A stretch of 12,207 nt of DNA from NCBI GenBank assembly GCA_016256075.1, contig SDVU01000579.1, positions 1 through 12,207 of the forward strand. The letters are read 5' to 3'. The notes beneath the pieces were generated by a model. It was not told where the DNA came from, ran no database searches, and saw nothing but the letters and a program-made list of their open reading frames with translations. A program made the position numbers and the translations under genes. Below, piece by piece: positions 5,864-12,207 of this stretch; within the stretch, counting starts at the first letter, position 1, and every line of letters starts with the position of its first letter. This stretch comes from Dictyocoela muelleri (lineage: Eukaryota > Microsporidia).

Positions 5864-8074
5864 ATGTTGTTCTTCACACTTAACGACAACTTATTCATTG
5901 ACCCAGTATGTAAAACATGTTCATTTCCATTTTGTGACCACATAAAAAACAAAAAAGTCTATAAAAACAGATTTTTGGATACATATCTTAACTTTAATTA
6001 CAATGAATTTAATGATATGATTAATATCGTTTACAAAGACAAGAAGCCGTCTAGATTTGATATAGACGAATATTTCTTATTGAAAAGAATTTTTTCATAT
6101 CCAAAAGATCTTACCAAATATTATTTTGATTTTGGGAATAATCAACGTTTAAATGAAAACGACAATAACAATCGGCGAAGCAGAAAAAGTTTACATCAAA
6201 AAATTTCACTTTTAAATAAAAATTCTAAAAATAGAATAAATTCAAATTATAATGGGAATTTAAAGTATAATGAAAATTCTAAAAATAGAATAAATTCAAA
6301 GTATAATGAAAATTCAGAGTATAATGAAAATTCTAAAAATAGAATAAATTCAAAGTATAATGAAAATTTAAAGTATAATGAAAATTTAAAATTGGAAATA
6401 GACACTGATCTTAAAAACAAATGTCCTGTTTGTCTTGAATTTTATGATCAAAATGATTATTCATTAGAAATGTTGAATTGTGATTTATGCTTTAGATGGG
6501 TTCATTTATCTTGTGATAAATCTGTGACAAGAGAATTTTATGAGAATATAGAGGATCATGACTATTTCTGCAAGATATGCTTGGAATGGAAAGAAAGGTA
6601 TAATGAATTTTGTAATTTTTATTTCACGAATAAAAAGAAAAAGTATAAAAGTAATCATGAAAAAAATGATAATGATAAGAAAGATAAACAGAAAAATGAT
6701 AATGATAAGAAAGATAAAAGTAATCGTGAGAAGAAATATAATAATAAAAATGATTATGATAAAAACGATTATTATAAAGTTGATAATGATAAACTTGATT
6801 ATAAACAAAAAGATGATTTTAATTTATATTCAAGAAAAATGATGAAGATTGTTTTTAATATTCAATCAAAATGCATAGTTTGTCGCGAATCATTCAATAA
6901 CTTGGAAATCTTCAATACATTCAGTGACATGCAACTCTACCAAGATGTACCTACTTTTTATATTCACAAGGGCTGTATTAGTGATGGAACTTATATTTGT
7001 GCTGTGTGTAATGAAGGTGGTGCTGCTTTGCAATGTGCATATTGTGAAAATGGATTAATTTATCATTTGAAATGCAGTCTTGGAAAATTAATTGTCAGCG
7101 ACATTCCTGAATTAGTCTGTGAATTTCATAGGGAGAAGATTTATGCTGAGTTTATGCATATTCGGAAAAAAATAATTCCGCATAAACAGATGGTTGACAG
7201 TTTTGACATGCGGAAAACTCGAAAAATCATAGAAAGACTCGGTGGGTCTAAATTTAAATCAGAACATGGAATTTCAATTAGAATATTCGATAATATTTAT
7301 TTTAACAACAACCATTATTTGAAAATAATTTATAAAAAGGAAATTTCTATCGTTGAATTTAAAAAAGGAAAATTTTTTATAAACTTTGTTGAAGATAAAA
7401 ATATTCCCCAAAAATATGAAATTTCAAGTTTGTACGATTTTTTTAATCTCGATAATCTTGAGTATATACGAAATCACATCTCAAAGTACAAAGGAATTTT
7501 CGCATCTTCTCTAAAAAGAAGATTTTTAGACGAATATAAGTTCAGTGAAAGTGATGATGACTGTGAATGTTCCTCAATTATCAATGTAAACAAAAATTTT
7601 ACCAGTTGTAGTTATTTTGGAAGTTTGTTACGAAATCATACTCTTAGTTATTTGTCATACGTTTTACAAAAATCATTTTATAGACTCGATAAATCAAAAA
7701 TTGAAGGATATGGTCTGTTCGCCACCAAAGATTTTGTTCCCAACGAACCGATAATCCAATATCATGGTGACATAATATCAGTTGAAGAAGCCGATCTGCG
7801 AGAACGTTTCTACGAAAATAGGATTTACATGTTTAGACTCGATAAAAAAATAGTTGACGCCACAGTTATCGGAAATCTTGCAAAGTATATCAATCATTCG
7901 TGTAATCCTAATTGTTATTCAACTGTCGTGTCTAATTACGGGCTTAATATTCTTATTTGTGCTAAAAGATATATTTTAAAAGGTGAAGAACTTACTTATG
8001 ATTATAAATTGACTAAAGGTTCTAAAATTAGGTGTTTGTGTGGAAGTTCTAATTGTAGGATATTTTTTAATTGA
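5864..8074 (+). CDS. Trithorax/Set1-type histone-lysine methyltransferase (PHD, extended PHD, SET, post-SET)
   Basis: This is a probable nuclear chromatin enzyme of 736 residues that methylates histone H3, most likely Lys4 by family resemblance. In order: a Cys/His cluster 'CKTCSFPFCDH' near residue 16; an 18-residue repeat (120-173); a PHD finger at 187-239 ('CPVC', 'CDLCFRWVHLSCD', 'CKIC'); a Lys/Asp/Asn-rich linker (about 257-330); an extended PHD at 337-422 ('CIVC', 'YIHKGC', 'CAVCNEGGAALQCAYC', 'YHLKC', 'CEFH'); a SET domain from about 600 with 'EGYGLFATKDF', 'INHSCNPNCYS' (NHSC 677-680) and 'GEELTYDYK' (Y712, Y714); and a post-SET Cys cluster C724-x-C726-x4-C731 near the C-terminus. PHD plus extended PHD before a SET of this sequence type is the MLL/Trithorax/ATX arrangement. 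No FYRN/FYRC motif was recognised. All catalytic-core motifs are intact. Substrate choice is inferred. Confidence 0.9.
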   Translation: MLFFTLNDNLFIDPVCKTCSFPFCDHIKNKKVYKNRFLDTYLNFNYNEFNDMINIVYKDKKPSRFDIDEYFLLKRIFSYPKDLTKYYFDFGNNQRLNENDNNNRRSRKSLHQKISLLNKNSKNRINSNYNGNLKYNENSKNRINSKYNENSEYNENSKNRINSKYNENLKYNENLKLEIDTDLKNKCPVCLEFYDQNDYSLEMLNCDLCFRWVHLSCDKSVTREFYENIEDHDYFCKICLEWKERYNEFCNFYFTNKKKKYKSNHEKNDNDKKDKQKNDNDKKDKSNREKKYNNKNDYDKNDYYKVDNDKLDYKQKDDFNLYSRKMMKIVFNIQSKCIVCRESFNNLEIFNTFSDMQLYQDVPTFYIHKGCISDGTYICAVCNEGGAALQCAYCENGLIYHLKCSLGKLIVSDIPELVCEFHREKIYAEFMHIRKKIIPHKQMVDSFDMRKTRKIIERLGGSKFKSEHGISIRIFDNIYFNNNHYLKIIYKKEISIVEFKKGKFFINFVEDKNIPQKYEISSLYDFFNLDNLEYIRNHISKYKGIFASSLKRRFLDEYKFSESDDDCECSSIINVNKNFTSCSYFGSLLRNHTLSYLSYVLQKSFYRLDKSKIEGYGLFATKDFVPNEPIIQYHGDIISVEEADLRERFYENRIYMFRLDKKIVDATVIGNLAKYINHSCNPNCYSTVVSNYGLNILICAKRYILKGEELTYDYKLTKGSKIRCLCGSSNCRIFFN
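6221..6382 (+). repeat. 54-bp (18-residue) coding tandem repeat in the SET gene
   Basis: Three in-frame copies of NSKNRINSKYNENLKYNE with a few substitutions (residues 120-173). It lies just before the PHD finger. Confidence 0.95.
6632..6815 (+). repeat. Lys/Asp/Asn-rich low-complexity linker in the SET gene
   Basis: Units such as AATGATAATGATAAGAAAGATAA repeat and encode 'NDNDKKDK'. It lies between the PHD finger and the extended PHD and keeps the frame. Open frames on the other strand and in another frame here are composition artefacts. Confidence 0.85.
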
Positions 8075-8091
8075 AAATGATTTATTCATAT

Positions 8092-8240
8092 TTTTTAATT
8101 TTCTTAATCGGAATTATTAAAACAACTTTAAATTTTCTTTATTAATAATTTTGTTTTGGTTTTCTTAATTATTAATTCAACTTTGGAATTTTCTTAATTA
8201 ATAATTTATTTTTATTTTTTTTATTAATAATTTATTTTTA
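8092..8240 (+). repeat. Imperfect AT tandem repeat after the SET gene
   Basis: Four units of about 30-35 bases, each starting TTTTCTT and containing ATTAATAATT or a close variant. It begins about 20 bases after the stop codon, so it may include the 3' UTR. Confidence 0.6.
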
Positions 8241-8479
8241 TTTTAAAATTCTTGTTGAGATTATTTTTACTTGAAAGTACAAAACTGCATTTTTCAGGCT
8301 TCATTTCTAAATTAAATAAAGTTTTTATATTTTAATTTATTTTAAAAATTTATTAAAATTCTATTTCCTTTTTATTTTTTGAAAGATTTAGATAATCTTC
8401 AGGTTTCTTAAAAGGTGAGATGTTAAAATACCTGGTGATATTTCACAATAATTTAATCTGGAACAAATGCTCGACTTAT

Positions 8480-8600
8480 GTTATATATATTACATGCTGA
8501 CAATATCCATAATAATTCGGACAGTTATTTCCAACCATAGTCTTTAGACCTTTGGTTCTTGGTGTTTGAGTTATACGTTACTCATGAGATATCTTTAGAT
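8480..8600 (-). repeat. Dispersed repeat family, copy 3 (inverted)
   Basis: The reverse complement contains ATGATCTAAAGAT, TAACGTATAA, ACCAAAGGTCTAAAGA, TGGTTGGAAA, and TTATGGATATTGTCAGC followed by ATGTAATATATATAAC. The first word is shared with copy 2, the next ones with copy 1, and the last with both. It is the most complete copy seen here. Confidence 0.7.
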
Positions 8601-8656
8601 CATAGGTATTTTAGTTTCAACTCAACAGAATAGTTGATTGTTATATTTTCTCATAT

Positions 8657-8828
8657 ATTTTTATATCTACTACTTTTTTGAAAAGATTTTCATCATTATA
8701 ATCAGCATGAATAATTTAATTTTTTAAAAAATAAACCGCATAATTTTTATATCTACTACTTTTTTGAAAAGATTTTCATCATCATAATCAGCATGAATAA
8801 TTTAATTTTTTTAAAAATAAAACGCATA
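8657..8828 (+). repeat. 86-bp tandem direct duplication
   Basis: 8657-8742 and 8743-8828 are near-identical (about three or four differences by hand count), both containing ATATCTACTACTTTTTTGAA and AATCAGCATGAATAATTTAA. The high identity means a recent local duplication. No coding potential is seen. Confidence 0.9.
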
Positions 8829-8865
8829 AATACCATATCTTATGAACTGCTCGTTCTTTGATCGT

Positions 8866-8950
8866 CTAATGTCATTCCCTGATTATTTAGTAAAGTGAAT
8901 TTGTTTAATTCTCAGCATGATACTTTTATTTTCATCTAAATGTGATAAAC
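8866..8950 (+). repeat. Decayed copy of the Merlin-type terminal repeat
   Basis: TAATGTCATTCCCT then ATTATTTA-TAAAG and CA-GATACTT follow the order of the left Merlin TIR at 5-111. The B-box region has mutated (ATTCTCAGCATG in place of ATTCGAACCACG). No transposase accompanies it, so it is a solo end or the remnant of a non-autonomous copy. Confidence 0.65.
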
Positions 8951-9201
8951 ATTTTTTACTTTAAAAAATTGATTTTTTAGTTTTATCGAAGATTATCATA
9001 AACTCAATTTTCAATTGAATCTCAGACAATCTTTCGTAATCATCTTTAATTACTTTAACCTTTATTAACAATTATACCATTTTTTTGGAAAATTATTTTT
9101 TTGATTTTGATGCCTGTCATTCAAAAAAAATCAATAATTTGAAAATCATCCAGTGATAATTTTTTCTAGAAAAACTGTTCTTTAAAAAAAATATCGTCAT
9201 A

Positions 9202-9206
9202 CCCCC
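9202..9206 (+). promoter_or_regulatory. C-run start motif of EF2
   Basis: The sequence is TACCCCCACCATGG: five C's end three bases before the ATG, and ACCATGG also resembles a strong eukaryotic initiation context. Together they support the start at 9210. Confidence 0.7.
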
Positions 9207-9209
9207 ACC

Positions 9210-11759
9210 ATGGTAGATCTTTCGATACAAAAAATGCAAAAGATGATGTGCAACCAGACAAACATAAGGAACATTTCAGTTATTGCACATGTCGATCACG
9301 GCAAAAGTACTTTAACAGATACGTTAGTTGCGAAGGCAAAAATAGTATCACTTGACAGTGGCAGTGGTCGTTACATGGATACCCGAGAAGATGAACAGGA
9401 ACGAGGTATAACGATTAAGAGTACTGCAATCAGTATGCACTTTGGAATTGATGAAGAAGTTTTGAAGAGACATATTGACCAGCCCTATGAAGGTAACGAA
9501 TTTTTGATAAATTTGATTGATAGTCCTGGACATGTTGATTTTAGTAGTGAGGTCACCGCTGCTCTTCGTGTCACTGATGGTGCTCTTGTTATTGTGGACT
9601 GTATTGATGGTATTTGCGTTCAAACGGAAACAGTATTGAGGCAAGCAGTAGATGAAAAAATACGACCAACTCTTGTTCTGAACAAGTTAGATCGGGCATT
9701 GTTGGAATTAAATGAGTCACCGGTAGAATTGGCTGCTGTGTTGAGGCGGAGGGTTGAAGATTTTAACGTTAAACTGCAGATAATCGCTATGGGCAATGAA
9801 GACAGTGACTTTAAAATTGAAAGTTTAGAACCAGAAAAAAATCAAATTAGTTTCTGCTCAGGTCTACAAGGATGGGGTTTTGCGCTAAAAGACATGGCCA
9901 AATTTTATTTGAAAAGATTCAATCTCGAAAAAGACCCTAAAGGAATACAAAAATTGAGTAAAATGCTCTGGGATTCGAATTTATACTTTACAGGTGAACA
10001 CCCATTTGATCCTAAAGGTACGTTTAGAAAGTCCGGCAAACCAGAACAAATGCCTTTTGTTGTATTCGTCTTAAACCCAATTTATAAAGTCAGAGACTTC
10101 TGCAATGATGGTGATATTGATGGCGTAAAGAAATTTTTGAGTGAAAATTATAATGTCAATTTCCAAGGGATCGATTTGAAAGGTAACGGGAAAAATTTAT
10201 TTAAAATTGTCATGAGGACGTGGTTACCCGCAGCTGACACTCTTCTTGAACAAATTGTTTTGATGTTGCCGAGTCCGCTTATCAGTCAAAAATATCGTGC
10301 TTCACATCTTTACACAGGTCCAAGCGATGATAAATGTTGCGAAGCAATCAGAAAATGCTCTAAAAGTGAAGATGATCCTGTTATAATGTACGTATCAAAG
10401 ATGGTTCCATACACTGACAACAGATTTATTGCTTTCGGTCGAGTTTTCGCAGGTGTTTTAAAACCAGGAATGAAAGTGCGAATTCAGGGCCCTGATTATG
10501 AACCAGGTAGTAAAAATGATCTTTATTTAAAAAACATTCAACGCACTGTTTTGATGATGGGTAGGACTGTCAAAGATATTGAATCATGTCCCGCAGGAAA
10601 TATAATCGGACTTATAGGCATTGACAATGAATTGAAGAAAACAGGAACAATCACAAACGAAGAATCTGCTCATAATATCAAATCAATGAAATTTAGTGTT
10701 GCCCCGGTAGTTAAGTATGCGATAAAACCAAAAAATCCGGCCGATCTCCCAAAATTGAAAGCAGGATTAGAAAAATTATCGAAGAGCGACCCTTTAACTG
10801 TTGTTGATTTTACGAGCAACAACGAATTGACAATAGCAGGGGCAGGTGAGCTACATCTTGAAATTTCATTGAACGATTTGAAAAACTACGCGGGTGTAGA
10901 TTTTGACAAAGGAGAACCACAAGTCACATACCTTGAAGGTATCAGTGGAACAGTAGATACTGCTAAAATGAGTAAAAGTTCAAATAAGCACAACAAGATC
11001 TACATGAGAGTAAAGCCCATGTCTGAAGAAATGATTGAAAATATTAACAATGGTAAGCTTGTTGCAAAAGATCCCAAAGAGAGAGCAGCTAAGTTCAGAG
11101 AGGTCATGGGAATTAGAGATGACTGGGTTAAAAAAATAATGTTTTATGGACCAGACGATAATGGACCAAATATAGTTGTTGATGGTACAAAAGGTATTTC
11201 GTACCTGAATGAAGTAAAAGAATATATGCAAGAAGGATTTAGGTCAGTTACTATGCAAGGTCCGTTAATTGGGGAGAAGTTACGAGGTGTTCATTTTGAA
11301 CTAACTTTTATGGTTCTTCACAGTGACGCAATTCATCGAACAGGTATGCAGATATCAGCACCAATGACGGATGTTTGCAAAGGTCTTATTTTAGCAGCTA
11401 ACCCGATTCTCTATGAACCTATTTTCAGAGTTGAAATTCTAGTTAACTCGGAATACATCTCAGGCGTAACAAGCACGTTATCAGGCAGAAGAGGTATAAC
11501 TGAAGAATTCAGAGATGCTGGAACTCAAACAATAATTATTGGCTACATGCCAGTTATGGAATCTTTTGGTTTCAATGCAGAACTTCAACAATCTACAAAA
11601 GGTCAAGCAAGCGCAGTTTTATCATTCAGTCACTATTCAATTTTACCAGGTGATTTTGAAGATGAAAAGACATTGTTGGGTAAAACAGTTAAGGCGATAA
11701 GAAAAAAGAAAGGATTAGGTGATTTGAAGAAAGCTGATACTTATTTCAGTCGTGATTAA
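9210..11759 (+). CDS. EF2: Translation elongation factor 2 (GTPase)
   Basis: EF2 drives GTP-dependent translocation of tRNAs and mRNA on the cytosolic ribosome. The 849-residue product is full length (yeast EF2 is 842). GTPase motifs: 'AHVDHGKST' at 26-34 (G1), 'DTREDEQERGITIKST' at 57-72 with switch Thr68, 'DSPGH' at 104-108 (G3) and 'NKLD' at 158-161 (G4). Later conserved blocks include 'AGAGELHLEISLNDL', 'FGPD'-like 'YGPDDNGPNIV', and 'ESFGFNAELQQSTKGQA' in domain V. The diphthamide histidine is His709 in 'HSDAIHRTGMQI'. The usual eukaryotic GGG after this Arg is TGM here. The C-terminus ends 'KKADTYFSRD' and lacks the common 'WQEYYDKL'-type tail. It has no introns, and the start is supported by a C-run motif. 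Its modifying enzyme DPH5 lies 4 kb upstream on the same strand. Confidence 0.98.
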   Translation: MVDLSIQKMQKMMCNQTNIRNISVIAHVDHGKSTLTDTLVAKAKIVSLDSGSGRYMDTREDEQERGITIKSTAISMHFGIDEEVLKRHIDQPYEGNEFLINLIDSPGHVDFSSEVTAALRVTDGALVIVDCIDGICVQTETVLRQAVDEKIRPTLVLNKLDRALLELNESPVELAAVLRRRVEDFNVKLQIIAMGNEDSDFKIESLEPEKNQISFCSGLQGWGFALKDMAKFYLKRFNLEKDPKGIQKLSKMLWDSNLYFTGEHPFDPKGTFRKSGKPEQMPFVVFVLNPIYKVRDFCNDGDIDGVKKFLSENYNVNFQGIDLKGNGKNLFKIVMRTWLPAADTLLEQIVLMLPSPLISQKYRASHLYTGPSDDKCCEAIRKCSKSEDDPVIMYVSKMVPYTDNRFIAFGRVFAGVLKPGMKVRIQGPDYEPGSKNDLYLKNIQRTVLMMGRTVKDIESCPAGNIIGLIGIDNELKKTGTITNEESAHNIKSMKFSVAPVVKYAIKPKNPADLPKLKAGLEKLSKSDPLTVVDFTSNNELTIAGAGELHLEISLNDLKNYAGVDFDKGEPQVTYLEGISGTVDTAKMSKSSNKHNKIYMRVKPMSEEMIENINNGKLVAKDPKERAAKFREVMGIRDDWVKKIMFYGPDDNGPNIVVDGTKGISYLNEVKEYMQEGFRSVTMQGPLIGEKLRGVHFELTFMVLHSDAIHRTGMQISAPMTDVCKGLILAANPILYEPIFRVEILVNSEYISGVTSTLSGRRGITEEFRDAGTQTIIIGYMPVMESFGFNAELQQSTKGQASAVLSFSHYSILPGDFEDEKTLLGKTVKAIRKKKGLGDLKKADTYFSRD

Positions 11760-12059
11760 GAATTAAAATTTTAGTTTAAAAAATTTGGTTGATCTTTTAT
11801 TTATAAAGTATTTTCGAAGTTTTAATCTAGGGTTAGTGTTATTTTGTTAATTAGAAATCAATCCTAATAGTTTTGACTAATATGGTCTTTAAATCTCTTT
11901 AGGCAAAATTAACTTTAATTATCATTTTTTTATAAAAGAGACGGAAAGCTTTATGATTAATACTTTTAAAAGTAACATTTAATGATTTTAGTTCAAATTA
12001 TTTTACAGTCAATATGTTAAATAATTGAGAATGAAATTAACGGTTTCACACACAACTAC

Positions 12060-12109
12060 ATATATATGTGCAGTTCAAAAACACTCTAAATTTTGAACTA
12101 CATATATAT
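12060..12109. repeat. Strong hairpin / inverted repeat
   Basis: ATATATATGT (12060-12069) pairs with ACATATATAT (12100-12109), and AGTTCAAAA (12072-12080) pairs with TTTTGAACT (12091-12099). The stem is 19 bp with a 2-base GC bulge and a 10-base loop. It may be a tiny MITE, one end of a larger element, or a transcript-end structure. Confidence 0.8.
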
Positions 12110-12171
12110 ATGCACTTTCAAGTCATTATAAAAATTGAATGATAATCTATAAAAGCACAAATTTTCTTAAA

Positions 12172-12207
12172 ATGAATCCCTATGATACAAATAATCATGT
12201 ATATGAT
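12172..12207 (+). CDS. Possible 5' end of a further gene, cut by the window edge
   Basis: An ATG opens a 12-codon frame (MNPYDTNNHVYD) that runs to the last base. A TATAAAA word lies at 12148-12154, about 18-24 bases upstream. There is no C-run just before the ATG, unlike the three real genes, so this is a weak candidate. The protein is not recognised. Confidence 0.2.
   Translation, partial: MNPYDTNNHVYD

Larger units (their letters stand above)
8075..9209. other. Gene-free region between the SET gene and EF2, full of repeats
   Basis: No gene is supported over this 1.1 kb. From left to right it holds imperfect TTTTCTTAATTAATAATTT repeats (8092-8240), an inverted copy of the dispersed repeat (8480-8600), an 86-bp tandem duplication (8657-8828) and a decayed Merlin-type end (8866-8950). 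8950-9200 shows nothing beyond AT-rich DNA up to the EF2 start motif. Confidence 0.65.
11760..12207. other. Gene-free AT-rich region downstream of EF2
   Basis: No complete gene is seen. It contains a strong inverted repeat (12060-12109), two related CTACATATATAT-GCA words (12056 and 12098), and at the very edge an ATG-led open frame. No clear polyadenylation signal of the AATAAA type lies within the first 100 bases after the stop. Confidence 0.55.

Noticed and set aside
6506-6842. Ile/Phe-rich minus-strand and Lys/Ile-rich plus-strand frames within the SET gene
   Set aside because: Both are composition shadows of the Lys/Asp/Asn-rich linker.
9348-11231. Two minus-strand open frames inside EF2
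   Set aside because: They are antisense to strongly conserved EF2 codons and show no motif.

Overview
The window is AT-rich, intron-less eukaryotic DNA that fits a microsporidian with an expanded, transposon-bearing genome. Three points support this. The elongation factor 2 and diphthamide synthase are clearly eukaryotic. All three intact genes carry a run of four or five C's ending 1 to 3 bases before the ATG, the 'CCC-like' start signal known from Microsporidia. The intergenic DNA is long and extremely AT-rich. The species cannot be named from the sequence alone.

Layout. 5-2813 is a Merlin (IS1595/ISXO2-like) DNA transposon relic with about 107-bp terminal inverted repeats (TIRs). A decayed pogo/Tigger-like element (about 1089-2639, minus strand) sits between its transposase and its right end. 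2890-3712 is a second element that is essentially one large imperfect palindrome of about 823 bp. In both elements each end carries a tRNA-like module (A-box/B-box, RNA polymerase III promoter-like) pointing outward. 3713-4000 is gene-free and includes one copy of a dispersed repeat. 4001-4122 is a 16-bp tandem array that runs up to the first host gene.

Three plus-strand host genes follow. DPH5 (4131-5162) is a diphthine synthase with an Asn/Gln-rich insert. 5864-8074 is a Trithorax/Set1-type histone methyltransferase (PHD, extended PHD, SET, post-SET) with Asn/Lys-rich inserts. EF2 (9210-11759) is elongation factor 2. DPH5 and EF2 are an enzyme and its only known protein substrate: EF2 keeps the histidine (His709) that becomes diphthamide. 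The gap 8075-9209 holds AT repeats, an 86-bp tandem duplication, an inverted copy of the dispersed repeat and a decayed copy of the Merlin-type end. 11760-12207 holds a strong hairpin and possibly the first codons of another gene.

The least explained feature is the recurring outward-facing tRNA-like module inside the inverted repeats of two different elements, with a third relic upstream of EF2. The alignments are by eye, and AT-rich sequence flatters them, so the claims rest on the non-AT words.
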